Part shown: one piece after another, positions 44,439 to 52,484 of the stretch
How the letters are laid out: each line of letters starts with the position of its first letter
How positions within the stretch are numbered: position 1 is the stretch's first letter
DNA from: JBGMEA01 sp041447245
Lineage (GTDB): Bacteria; Bacillota; Clostridia; Eubacteriales; Anaerofustaceae
Length of the DNA stretch: 64,000 nucleotides
Direction of reading: 5' to 3'
NCBI GenBank assembly: GCA_041447245.1
Contig: JBGMEA010000008.1
Coordinates: 124,001 to 188,000, forward strand
The notes under the pieces: model-generated
The model's input: only the letters and a program-made list of their open reading frames with translations
Told to the model about the DNA's origin: nothing
Database searches by the model: none
Position numbers and translations under genes: made by a program

Positions 44439-45344
44439 ATGCAGCAAATACACGCAAAAACGATCATTACCAAAACGAAGAATTCTTTCTGGTTCGGTGC
44501 CGATTACAACATGAATATCTATCGTGGCTGTCCTCATGGCTGCATTTACTGCGACAGCCGCAGCGAATGCTACGGCATTGACGAATTTGACACAGTGCGC
44601 TCCAAAGAGAATGCCGTAGTAAAGATTGAAGCGGAACTTCGTAAGAAACGGAGAAAAGGCGTCATTGCCACAGGCGCGATGTCCGATCCTTACAATCCGT
44701 TTGAAAAGACATATGAATTGACAAAACAGGCGCTCGAATCCGTGGATCGATACGGGTTCGGTATTGCCATCGCGACTAAAAGTGATCTGGTCGTTCGTGA
44801 CGCGGAGCGGCTTTCTCACATTCAGTCCCATTCCCCCGTGATTGTCAAACTTACGATTACAACCGCGGACGATGCGTTGTCCCGCATCGTGGAACCGCAC
44901 GCCCCGCTTTCTTCGGCACGCTTCCGTGCTATCCGCGAATTGAGCGGGCGCGGCATCCACTGCGGCATTCTCATGATGCCAGTGCTTCCGTTCATCGAAG
45001 ACACCGAAGAAAACGTCATTGCCATCGTGCACAAAGCGAAGGAGCACGGTGCGAAGTTCATTTACGCCGATTTCAGCGTCACGTTGCGCGCCAATCAGCG
45101 GGTGCATTTCCTGCGTATGCTTGACGAAAATTTTCCGGGTCTGAAAAAGCAATACATAAAGACGTTTCGCAACGAATATATCTGCCCTTCCCCGAATCAG
45201 ATTGCGCTTTGGAAAGTATTCAAGCGGGAATGCGAGTCCGCGGGCATTTTGTACCGCATGCAGGATATTATCCGGGATTACAGAAAAGCTGAAGTGAGTG
45301 AAAACTCAGCCGAGCAGACGAGTTTCCTCGATCTTCTCGGGTGA
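44439..45344 (+). CDS. SPL-family radical SAM protein
   Basis: 301 residues. The radical SAM motif CPHGCIYC near residue 29 (NIYRGCPHGCIYCDSRSECY) and the later VIATGAMSDPYNPFEKTYEL are typical of the spore-photoproduct-lyase-like radical SAM proteins annotated in many genomes. The SAM is cut to a 5'-deoxyadenosyl radical by a [4Fe-4S] cluster; the substrate is unknown, and it is not evidence for true SplB. The ATG follows CTCGGGAGTGAATC. Confidence 0.88.
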   Translation: MQQIHAKTIITKTKNSFWFGADYNMNIYRGCPHGCIYCDSRSECYGIDEFDTVRSKENAVVKIEAELRKKRRKGVIATGAMSDPYNPFEKTYELTKQALESVDRYGFGIAIATKSDLVVRDAERLSHIQSHSPVIVKLTITTADDALSRIVEPHAPLSSARFRAIRELSGRGIHCGILMMPVLPFIEDTEENVIAIVHKAKEHGAKFIYADFSVTLRANQRVHFLRMLDENFPGLKKQYIKTFRNEYICPSPNQIALWKVFKRECESAGILYRMQDIIRDYRKAEVSENSAEQTSFLDLLG

Positions 45345-45358
45345 ATTGAGGTGACACC

Positions 45359-46152
45359 ATGGAACTGCCGAATGTTTGGCTGCTCGTTCTCATCGGAACG
45401 GGATTTACCTTTTTCATGACAACCTTAGGCGCTGCGATGGTGTTTCTTTTTCGCAAAGAAATTTCCCCCGAAATCCAGCGCGTGTTTCTGGGGTTTGCCG
45501 CGGGTGTGATGATCGCGGCATCGGTCTGGTCGTTGCTGATTCCCGCCGTGGAAACCGCCGAGGAACTCGGCAGGGTCGGCTGGATTCCTGCCGCAGGCGG
45601 ATTTGTTTTGGGTGTCCTCTTTTTGCTCGGTCTCGATATCCTTATGCCGCACCTGCATATCGGCGCGGAAAAAGCGGAGGGGCTTCCTTCTTCGCTGAAA
45701 CGCACCACATTGTTGGTTTTGGCTGTCACACTGCACAACATCCCCGAAGGAATGGCTGTCGGTCTCGCTTTTGCCATGATCGGGGTCGGGCCGTCCGCCA
45801 CACTCGCAGGTGCCGTTGCGTTGGCGATCGGCATCGGCATTCAGAACTTTCCCGAAGGTGCCGCCGTTGCGCTTCCGCTGAAAAAGAGGGGCTCTCGAAC
45901 CGCAAGGCATTTTGGTTCGGTACGGGCTCGGGAGCGGTCGAGCCGGTTTTCGGTTTCATCGCGGCTTTTATTGCGGGTTCCGTCGTGGGAATCATGCCTT
46001 GGATTTTGGCATTTGCCGCGGGTTGCATGATGTATGTGGTCGTGGAGGAACTCATTCCGGAGGCTCATTTGGGCGAAAGCAGCAATGTCGGCACGTTGGG
46101 TGTCATGTTCGGATTTCTTGTGATGATGGTGCTCGATGTCGCGTTGGGATAA
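45359..46152 (+). pseudogene. ZIP family metal transporter with a frameshift
   Basis: The gene reads as a ZupT/GufA-type ZIP transporter of about 263 residues. Frame 1 gives LGAAMVFLFRKEISPEIQRV, LVLAVTLHNIPEGMAVGLAF and GIQNFPEGAAVALPLKK. After the A5 run at 45881-45885 the product continues in the -1 frame as EGLSNRKAFWFGTGSGAVEP through to VMMVLDVALG. Both metal motifs HNIPEG and NFPEG lie before the break, so the frameshift removes the last three membrane segments. Loss of one A (AAAAAA to AAAAA) explains it; sequencing error, real inactivation or frameshifting are open. Start after GAGGTGACACC. Confidence 0.8.
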
Positions 46153-46166
46153 ATAAAAACAAATAA

Positions 46167-46189
46167 AAAAGCCGGATTCCCGGCTTTTT
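46167..46189. terminator. terminator after the ZIP gene
   Basis: GCCGG/CCGGC stem with an ATTC loop between A-run and T-run. It serves both converging genes. Confidence 0.8.
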
Positions 46190-46196
46190 GCTTTTC

Positions 46197-46568
46197 TTAG
46201 TTTATATCCATCAGATTGACGCCGAACAGTTTTGCCGCGTCATGCAGTCCTTCTTCTATTTCTTCCCTGCTGAATTCGGCGGCTTCCAGTTCTTCATCCG
46301 TTTTATCGTTCAGTCTGGCGTAGAAATCGACCGAGACTTCCAGATATTTCATATCCGCGGTATCCATTCGCTCAAACAGCAGATCTTCGGCATCGTTGAT
46401 CCGGTTTTCTCCGATCAGTTCCAGCAATTCGTAATGCAGCCGATCCGTGTCGGTCAGCGCATCGGGAACGGGTACATAATAATCCGTCGTATCTTTCTTG
46501 AAAAAGACTTTTGCGATGAACATTGCGAGCGATTCGATCTGGTTCATGATCCAATCCTGTTTGATCAT
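46197..46568 (-). CDS. DUF6483-like protein
   Basis: 123 residues, acidic and helical: KQDWIMNQIESLAMFIAKVF, then DRLHYELLELIGENRINDAE and TDEELEAAEFSREEIEEGLH. From memory it matches DUF6483, a family of unknown function in Bacillota; not verified. Its ATG overlaps the stop of the GtrA remnant (ATGA), and TTGGGAGG-like sequence before it is shared with that frame. Confidence 0.7.
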   Translation of the reverse strand: MIKQDWIMNQIESLAMFIAKVFFKKDTTDYYVPVPDALTDTDRLHYELLELIGENRINDAEDLLFERMDTADMKYLEVSVDFYARLNDKTDEELEAAEFSREEIEEGLHDAAKLFGVNLMDIN

Positions 46569-46805
46569 AATTTCGCCTCCTTGGGACTGTCTGCTTCTTC
46601 TTTTTTATCGATGATGAGTTTTCGGGTAATGAAATTGTTAACAATCTCACTGTGGTTGCAATGATTTTGGCGAGCATAATATGATAGTATCGGCAGCGGA
46701 AATCAGAAAATTGATTCCGACAAATTCGGTCAGAGCGTACAGCAGGCCGTAATCGATGAAAAATGCCGTTCCTCCGACCACGCCGAAGTGCAGGATCTGT
46801 TTCAT
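46565..46805 (-). pseudogene. GtrA family remnant
   Basis: From the ATG at 46805 the frame reads MKQILHFGVVGGTAFFIDYG then LLYALTEFVGINFLISAA, the first membrane segments of GtrA-type flippase-like proteins. The next 40 nt are out of frame, and a different frame ends with IVNNFITRKLIIDKKEEADS, a typical GtrA C-terminus. The central two helices are missing and the frame is broken, so the gene is dead. Intact GtrA proteins (about 130 residues) act in polysaccharide or teichoic-acid sugar transfer. Confidence 0.75.
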
Positions 46806-47155
46806 TCATTTGCTCACAGAAAAATACCATCCATTGGTTTTGCAGTATTCTCATCATACTACAGATCGGGCGGCGATGGAAGAAAAGCAAAAAATCCTCA
46901 CATTAAATTGTTTCAGTATTGCAATGAAAGACATACACAAAATATATAGCTTATACCAATCACAAAAGTTACTTCCTTCGCGCAGAAAGCAGTTTCAGGT
47001 AATGAATATGAAACAAGCAAAAAAAGCCGTTATTTTCAATCAATTCACCTCCGTGGGTTGATTGATCTTTTTTATTATGATACCTTTATCACATTATGGA
47101 TAATCATGGGATAAAGCGAAACAGGAAAGACAAAGCGTAGACAAGGAGCGATCAA
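46806..47155. other. gene-free stretch
   Basis: AT-rich DNA between the GtrA remnant and the DUF89 gene. Frames of up to about 100 codons exist but have no ribosome sites and no recognisable motif. I see no clear hairpin. The last 50 nt carry the leader and ribosome site of the DUF89 gene. Confidence 0.5.
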
Positions 47156-48028
47156 TTGAAAATACAGGAAAAGTGTCTGCCGTGCGTTGTCAATCAGACA
47201 ATCAAGGTTGCGGATATGGCAGGCTTGAACGATAAAGACGAACTGTTGAAGCACGTGTTTGCCTATCTCAGTCAGGCGGATTACAAAACATCGACAACCC
47301 CTGAATTGATCGGTGAAATCTTTTCGTTGTTAAAGCGGGAAACGCAAAACGAAGATCCGTATCTCGAAACGAGAAGGAAATACAACCGAATGTTTCTTGA
47401 CAGAGAAGCAGCATTTGAAAAAGAAATAAACGAAGCAGACGATGCATTCGCTTCAGCAATCAGATATGCGATTATCGGGAATCTCATCGATTTTAATCCG
47501 ATTCACAATTTGCTCTTATCCGATATCGAAACATATTTCGATCGGCTGAAACAGGAACCGTTGGAAATCGACGATTCTGCATTGCTGATGTGTGATATCA
47601 AACAATCCGACACGATCCTTTATCTCGGGGATAACTGCGGGGAGATTTGTCTGGACAAAATATTGCTGAAACAAATGAAAGAACACAATCCCCCCTGTGA
47701 ATTATATTTCGCAACGAGAGGAACTCCTGTTGTCAATGATTCGGTGGAAGCCGATGCCTACTTTGTCGGGATTCAGAATTACGCCAAAATCATCAGCAAT
47801 GGCGACGGATCTCTCGGAACGGTACTTCATCGCACATCAAAGGAATTTCAGGAGATTTACCGCCGTGCAGATGTTGTCATCGCAAAAGGTCAGGCAAATT
47901 ACGAGTGTTTGAGTCTGGAAAAGAAGAACATCTATTTCTTGCTCATGACAAAATGCGACGTGATAGCCTCCGATATCGGAGTGCCTGAAATGAAAATGGT
48001 TTGTTTGAAACAACGATATGAAATTTGA
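47156..48028 (+). CDS. DUF89 family metal-dependent phosphatase
   Basis: 290 residues from a TTG at 47156, preceded by ACAAGGAGCGATCAA. Family marks: N-terminal CLPCVVNQTIKVADMAG, the metal-binding YLGDNCGEICLDKILLK, ISNGDGSLGTVL, AKGQANYECLS and FLLMTKC. DUF89 proteins act as metal-dependent phosphatases that clear damaged phosphometabolites; the bacterial subfamily with the N-terminal Cys pair is not well characterised. Cytoplasmic, single gene. Confidence 0.88.
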   Translation: MKIQEKCLPCVVNQTIKVADMAGLNDKDELLKHVFAYLSQADYKTSTTPELIGEIFSLLKRETQNEDPYLETRRKYNRMFLDREAAFEKEINEADDAFASAIRYAIIGNLIDFNPIHNLLLSDIETYFDRLKQEPLEIDDSALLMCDIKQSDTILYLGDNCGEICLDKILLKQMKEHNPPCELYFATRGTPVVNDSVEADAYFVGIQNYAKIISNGDGSLGTVLHRTSKEFQEIYRRADVVIAKGQANYECLSLEKKNIYFLLMTKCDVIASDIGVPEMKMVCLKQRYEI

Positions 48029-48102
48029 CGGAATGATTGTTGCGGTTTTTCCCCGTCACTGAAGTTTTTGTGTTATTCTTAAATGAAAAAAAGGAACATC
48101 TT

Positions 48103-48891
48103 ATGCGTATACAACTCATCACCTTTTCTCCTACAGGCACCACCCGCAAAATTATCGACGCCTTTGCGCAGGGTATCGGTTGGGATGCGGAGCACCTCGA
48201 TTTAACCTCACCCGAAAACAGGAAAAAACGCATCGCCGTCGATGCCGATCTTGTTGTCCTTGCGGCTCCCGTTTACGGAGAAAAAATTCCTTCCCTATTT
48301 TGGGACGCGCTGAATGATCTCGACGGCAGGCAGACTCCGATGGTCGGCTTTGCCGTTTACGGCAATGTCGGTTTCGGTCTCGGGCTGATCCAGATGCGGG
48401 ACTATGCCGCCGCCCATCACTTCCGGCTCGTCGGACTCGGCGCCTTTATCGGGGAGCATTCCTATGCAGACAGCACACTCGATATCGGATACGGCAGACC
48501 CGATGCGGACGATCTGCACGAAGCCTCGGAGTTCGGCAGAGTCATCCGCGAAAAACTGCTGTGCGGCGATGTCTCTCTTTCCGACATCCCCAAAGCCTCC
48601 GTTCCGAAATTTGTGACAAAATTCCCGGACAGCGGAATTCGCCGTTGCATCAAGCAGCCGACCGTCGATCCCGATCTCTGCATTAAATGCGGCATCTGTA
48701 CAAATGCGTGCCCCGTCGGCGCGATCGATTCCGTCACTTATGCCATCACGGAAAGCGAATGTCTGCGGTGTGTCGCCTGCGTCAAAACCTGCCCGAAACA
48801 AGCACGGAAAACGGAATTCCGAACGAGACTGTTCCGCGCCGTCTTTCGAAAAATGGGCGGCAAACGAAAGGAAAACCTTACCCTGATTTAA
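48103..48891 (+). CDS. flavodoxin-ferredoxin fusion (EFR1 type)
   Basis: 262 residues. The flavodoxin domain starts MRIQLITFSPTGTTRKIIDA, the FMN-phosphate loop, and covers residues 1-160. The C-terminal part has two ferredoxin motifs, CIKCGICTNACPVGA and CLRCVACVKTCPKQA, binding two [4Fe-4S] clusters. It is a redox carrier combining FMN and iron-sulphur centres, common in strict anaerobes. I chose the ATG at 48103 after AAAAAAAGGAACATCTT. A terminator follows. Confidence 0.88.
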   Translation: MRIQLITFSPTGTTRKIIDAFAQGIGWDAEHLDLTSPENRKKRIAVDADLVVLAAPVYGEKIPSLFWDALNDLDGRQTPMVGFAVYGNVGFGLGLIQMRDYAAAHHFRLVGLGAFIGEHSYADSTLDIGYGRPDADDLHEASEFGRVIREKLLCGDVSLSDIPKASVPKFVTKFPDSGIRRCIKQPTVDPDLCIKCGICTNACPVGAIDSVTYAITESECLRCVACVKTCPKQARKTEFRTRLFRAVFRKMGGKRKENLTLI

Positions 48892-48940
48892 TTTTACTTA
48901 TCCGTTTATATCCGCAATGACAGTATATGACATTTTGTTG

Positions 48941-48965
48941 GGGCACATTACAATGTGTCCTTTTT
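48941..48965 (+). terminator. terminator of the flavodoxin-ferredoxin gene
   Basis: GGGCACATT/AATGTGTCC stem (one wobble) with a 2-nt loop, followed by T5. Confidence 0.75.
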
Positions 48966-48966
48966 C

Positions 48967-48980
48967 ATTTCCTGGGAAAT
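48967..48980. promoter_or_regulatory. near-match Noc-binding site
   Basis: ATTTCCTGGGAAAT differs by one base from the Noc-binding consensus ATTTCCCGGGAAAT. It sits just after a terminator, outside genes. Confidence 0.4.
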
Positions 48981-49074
48981 AGCTGACACCCTTTTTGTGA
49001 TTTATCAAATCAACCGACACTTTTTTCGTGCGGAATACGTTTGGTTATGAACAGGCGGTGATGCGCATCAAAAG

Positions 49075-49425
49075 TAGGTCGCTCACCGACGACGCGGCGA
49101 CTGTCTAGTGATCAATATCAATCAGAAAAACAATGAAAATCTACTATACGAAACACACCGCATGGAACGCGTGATACGCGTTCCGTACATTGCAAATTCA
49201 AAACCAAAACAACAATTAAATCAACACATTCCGCCACGAACGGGCGGGGCGGGCATTAAGCGTCATTCGCCGAGTAATGGCATGACCCGCACGGTTTTGG
49301 TATAAAAATTCCGAGCAGATTTTGTTTCTGCCGAACTACACGGACTGCCGTTCCATTATCTGCCGAGGGATTTTTGTCAAAACCGTAAGGTTGACATGCC
49401 GCGAGACGAATGAGCGTAAAGCGTT
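49075..49425. repeat. structured intergenic repeat, copy 1
   Basis: First full copy of a unit whose parts recur 349-375 bp downstream. In order: hairpin B (TCACCG/CGGCGA, 49083-49100, one mismatch), the linker TCTAGTGATCAATATC, hairpin C (GGAACGCGT/ACGCGTTCC, 49164-49184), the CCGCCACGAACGGG segment, a GTCAT/ATGAC hairpin and the long stem E (CGGTTTTG..AAAAATTCC at 49292-49312 with its partner at 49367-49385). The linker between C and CCGCCACG is 26 nt longer than in copy 2. No convincing gene. Confidence 0.85.
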
Positions 49426-49775
49426 TTGCCCACTTTTTCGCGTGAAAAGTGGGTCGCTCGCCGCCGACGCGGCGATTATCTAGCGATCAATATCAATCAG
49501 AAAAACAATGAAAATCTACTAAACGAAACACACCGCACGGAACGCATTGTATGCGTTCTCCAAATCGATGCATCGCATTCCGCCACGAACGGGTGGGGCG
49601 GTTATCAAGCGTCATTCGCCGAGCGATAGCATGACTCGCACGGTTTTGGTATAAAAATTCCGAGCAGATTTTGTTTCTGCCGACTTTCACGGTCTGCCGT
49701 TCCACTATCTGCCGATGGAATTTTTGTCAAAACCGAAAGGGTGACATGCCGCGAGACGAATGAGCGTAAAGCGTT
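49426..49775. repeat. structured intergenic repeat, copy 2
   Basis: Second full copy. Hairpin A (CCCACTTTT/AAAAGTGGG, 49429-49453), hairpin B (TCGCCG/CGGCGA, 49458-49475), the TCTAGCGATCAATATC linker, hairpin C (GAACGCAT/ATGCGTTC, 49540-49558), the CCGCCACGAACGGG segment, GTCAT/ATGAC with inner TCGC/GCGA, and stem E (49641-49661 with 49717-49735, here fully paired AAAAATTCC/GGAATTTTT). The block GCGAGACGAATGAGCGTAAAG ends the unit in both copies. Confidence 0.85.
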
Positions 49776-49917
49776 TTGCTGACTTTTGCGCTCAAAAGCC
49801 AGTTCGCTCTCGGGCGAATGTCCCGAGACTGCCTATCGATCAAATACAAAGAAAAAAACAACGAACATCCTAACTGTAAGAATACAGGAAACGCGGGATA
49901 CGCGTTCCCTGCAGAAT
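49776..49917. repeat. structured intergenic repeat, partial copy 3
   Basis: Diverged partial copy holding hairpin A (CTGACTTTTG/CAAAAGCCAG, 49779-49802, one mismatch), hairpin B (TCTCGGG/CCCGAGA, 49808-49828), the CTATCGATCAA linker and a hairpin C-like stem (AACGCG/CGCGTT within CAGG/CCTG, 49885-49911). Sequence is mostly different from copies 1 and 2, but the hairpins occur in the same order and spacing. Confidence 0.75.
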
Positions 49918-49930
49918 ATTTGCAAAAAAT

Positions 49931-49957
49931 AAAAAAGCGCATCATCATGCGCTTTTT
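49931..49957. terminator. terminator between the repeats and the exporter gene
   Basis: GCGCAT/ATGCGC stem with a CATC loop between A-run and T-run. It can end transcription from either side. Confidence 0.8.
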
Positions 49958-49964
49958 GCTATTC

Positions 49965-51212
49965 TTATTCTTCGCTGCAAATCGGAAACTCTTTCAGCCC
50001 TTTGCAGGGAACGGAAGATTTCATAAAGAGAATCCACATCACAAGTGAAATCGCCGAAAATACGGTAATCATTCCGCCGAGCCCGATGATCGTGTTGCTC
50101 CATGGAATGGAAGCAATCGACATTCCGACGCTGCCCAATACGGTAAATAACGTGTTGATGATCGATGCAGTGGAACCCGCATCTCCTTCCTGCTGGTCAA
50201 GCAACAGGTTGCTGCTGAACGGTCGCATGACCGCTCCCGCCAACGACATCAGCGCAAAAGATATCCAGAATAAAATCGGAAGAATCGTCCCAATGGCGAT
50301 CACGAGCACCCCGCTTACGGCAGACACGATCAATACGCCAGACGCGAAGACTTTTTTGTTGGTATTCGTAAAGAATTTAATATAAACAAACGGACCGAGT
50401 ATGGAGAGCACGGCGTTGGCAGCGAAATAATAACTATAAACCTGTGCGCTCAATCCGAAGAAATCCTGATAGATATAGGATGACACTGCCAGATATCCCA
50501 TAAACGGAATCGAACTCAGAGAAAAAACCAATGCGGGAATAATGAAACTTTTGTTCTTTCCGACGACAAACAGCCTTCCGATTGATCCGAGAATACTTCC
50601 CCTGAACCGTTCTCCTTCCTTGAGTGTATCCTGAAAGAGAATGGCGAATACGAGATTGATCACACTGATTGCGGCCAGTGTCCAGAAAATGCCTCTCCAG
50701 GTCGAAAATTTTAAAATAAATCCGCCGATCACGGGAGCAAGCATCGGTGCCAATCCGCCGATTGCCTGGCAGATTGCCAAAATGGATTCTCTTGTTTTGC
50801 CGGAATAGCAGTCCTTGATGATCGCCATGGAGACGGAAGTGATTCCTCCCGCACCGAGAGCCTGGCAGATTCTCGTTACGATCAGCAAATAAATATCACC
50901 TGCTAATGCAGCCGAAATACTGGAAGCCATATAAATGATACTGCCGATCAGCAAAACGGGTCTCCTGCCGAATTTATCGCTCAACGGACCCCAAAAGAGA
51001 ATGCCGACAGCATAAAACAGAAAGAAGCCGCTTAGTGTCAGATTGGTAATAGAAGTGCTGCTGTTGAAATACGTATTCATCGTCGGCAGTGCCGGCAGAT
51101 ACATGTCGGTTGAAAGCGGGATAAACATATTCATCAAGGCGATGAATGCGATCAGTCCTTTTTTTCCGAGAATTTTTTGATTGTTTGGTGCATTGTGGAG
51201 TGCATTGGTCAT
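49965..51212 (-). CDS. Bcr/CflA family drug-resistance MFS exporter
   Basis: 415 residues with 12 membrane segments. Family marks: N-terminal LIAFIALMNMFIPLSTDMYL, FFLFYAVGILFWGPLSDKFG with RRPVLLIGS (motif A) and the central ALGAGGITSVSMAIIKDCYS. It should export drugs or small metabolites by proton antiport; the substrate is unknown. ATG after CGGGGGGACGAT. A consensus promoter and a palindromic operator lie upstream, so it is tightly regulated, but no MarR/TetR gene is adjacent. Confidence 0.9.
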   Translation of the reverse strand: MTNALHNAPNNQKILGKKGLIAFIALMNMFIPLSTDMYLPALPTMNTYFNSSTSITNLTLSGFFLFYAVGILFWGPLSDKFGRRPVLLIGSIIYMASSISAALAGDIYLLIVTRICQALGAGGITSVSMAIIKDCYSGKTRESILAICQAIGGLAPMLAPVIGGFILKFSTWRGIFWTLAAISVINLVFAILFQDTLKEGERFRGSILGSIGRLFVVGKNKSFIIPALVFSLSSIPFMGYLAVSSYIYQDFFGLSAQVYSYYFAANAVLSILGPFVYIKFFTNTNKKVFASGVLIVSAVSGVLVIAIGTILPILFWISFALMSLAGAVMRPFSSNLLLDQQEGDAGSTASIINTLFTVLGSVGMSIASIPWSNTIIGLGGMITVFSAISLVMWILFMKSSVPCKGLKEFPICSEE

Positions 51213-51283
51213 ATCGTCCCCCCGAATAATAATTTGATGTAATTGTTTCTTCCGTCTTTGTGATCGGAATCAGGAAAAGAAAA

Positions 51284-51305
51284 AATACTTAATCGGTTAA
51301 GTATT
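51284..51305. promoter_or_regulatory. palindromic operator of the exporter gene
   Basis: AATACTTAA-TCGG-TTAAGTATT: perfect 9-bp arms around 4 nt, starting about 12 nt downstream of the -10 box. Typical MarR/TetR-size operator; a repressor here would block early elongation or initiation. Confidence 0.7.
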
Positions 51306-51317
51306 ATCATTGAGCTT

Positions 51318-51346
51318 ATTATAGTAAGTTATCATGGGATTGTCAA
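51318..51346 (-). promoter_or_regulatory. consensus sigma-A promoter of the exporter gene
   Basis: Minus strand TTGACA, 17 nt, TATAAT: a perfect consensus promoter, about 105 nt upstream of the ATG. Confidence 0.85.
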
Positions 51347-51406
51347 GAACGGAGCGACTCGATTTGTAAATTTAATAGATTGATTTCGAGATCAAATCCT
51401 AATCCG

Positions 51407-51447
51407 ATCAAAAAAAGCGAGGACTTATTGTCAACGCTTTTTTTGAT
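51407..51447. terminator. terminator of metA
   Basis: ATCAAAAAAAGCG/CGCTTTTTTTGAT form a 13-bp stem with a 15-nt loop, downstream of metA. Between this hairpin and metA I see no gene. Confidence 0.75.
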
Positions 51448-51536
51448 ATTGTGCAACATAATCGGCATCCATTGATTTCTCTGCTCGCCGTCTGGTTATG
51501 GATTCCTACAGTGTTCTTCTAAGGGATAGGTTGCCT

Positions 51537-52454
51537 TTACGATATTTTTCCCAGATCGTAAGGAGTTTCTTGATAAACATAATAATTCAGCCAGTTGGTA
51601 TAGAGCAAGGTTGCATGCGAACGCCAGGTGACAGAAGGCTTTTGGTTCGGATCATTCCCCGGGAAATAATGTTCGGGCAGCGCGATCTGTTTTCCCGCAA
51701 GCACATCCCGTGCATACTCGTTTGCAAGCGTGTCTGCTTCATATTCGGGGTGCCCCAGCACAAAAATCTGTCTTCCTTCCGATCCCGAGACGACATAGAC
51801 CCCTGCTTCATCCGAGGCGGAAAGAAGCTGCAGACGCCCGTTTTGCCCGACATCCTCCGCCCGCACTTCCGTATGTCTCGAGTGAGGAGCAAAAAACAAA
51901 TCGTCATAACCGCGAAACAGCGGTTGATTCGGCATCAGCACTTTGTGTGCGAAGATGCCGAACTTCTTTTTCGGAAGCGGGTGTTTCGGAACATCATACA
52001 GATGGTACAATCCTGCCTGTGCTCCCCAGCAGATATAAAGCGTCGAGAACACATGCGTTTTCGTCCAGTCCATGATCTCACACAGCTCCTGCCAATATTC
52101 CACCTCTTCGAATGCAAGGGTTTCGACCGGAGCTCCAGTGATAATGAAGCCGTCGTACTTCCGATCCCTGATCTCTTCGAACCGCTTATAAAAGGTGTTC
52201 AGATATTCTTCCGATGTATTTTTCGATTCATAAGTCGCCGTATGGATCAGATCGATTTCGATCTGCAGCGGTGTGTTGGATAGGCATCGCAGCAGACTGG
52301 TTTCCGCGGAAGATTTCTGCGGCATTAGATTCAGAATCCCTAGCCGCAATGCTCGGATATCCTGATGCTCGGCTCGATCGTTTGTCATCACAAAGATGTT
52401 TTCCTGCTCCAGCACTGCTTTTGCTGGCAGTGCGTCTGATATTTTTACGGGCAT
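51537..52454 (-). CDS. metA: homoserine O-acyltransferase MetA
   Basis: 305 residues, full length. Family marks: MPVKISDALPAKAVLEQENI, ILNLMPQKSSAETSLLRCLS, the catalytic Cys in YICWGAQAGLYHLY near residue 142, and the His-Glu partners in FVLGHPEYEADTL. The residue after GAPVE supports the acetyl-CoA-using type known in many Bacillota, and the partner gene metY uses O-acetylhomoserine. First step of methionine synthesis from homoserine. ATG after GGAGGAACT; 30 nt after metY. Confidence 0.93.
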   Translation of the reverse strand: MPVKISDALPAKAVLEQENIFVMTNDRAEHQDIRALRLGILNLMPQKSSAETSLLRCLSNTPLQIEIDLIHTATYESKNTSEEYLNTFYKRFEEIRDRKYDGFIITGAPVETLAFEEVEYWQELCEIMDWTKTHVFSTLYICWGAQAGLYHLYDVPKHPLPKKKFGIFAHKVLMPNQPLFRGYDDLFFAPHSRHTEVRAEDVGQNGRLQLLSASDEAGVYVVSGSEGRQIFVLGHPEYEADTLANEYARDVLAGKQIALPEHYFPGNDPNQKPSVTWRSHATLLYTNWLNYYVYQETPYDLGKIS

Positions 52455-52484
52455 AGTTCCTCCAAATCATGAATTTTTTTCTGT

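Noticed and set aside
44439..45344. True spore photoproduct lyase as evidence for sporulation
   Set aside because: The protein is the broader SPL-like radical SAM family and no sporulation gene is seen in the window.
45881..45890. Canonical programmed -1 frameshift in the ZIP gene
   Set aside because: The run is G AAA AAG, not the A AAA AAG heptamer, and I see no clear stimulatory stem. A 1-nt deletion or read error is simpler.
49108..49629. Two related short frames with INQKNNENLL in the repeat copies
   Set aside because: The shared residues just reflect the conserved linker DNA; the frames differ in start, end and the rest of the product and lack ribosome sites.
49075..49917. A CRISPR array
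   Set aside because: The repeat unit is about 350 bp with internal hairpins, not 25-40 bp repeats with equal spacers, and no cas gene is nearby.
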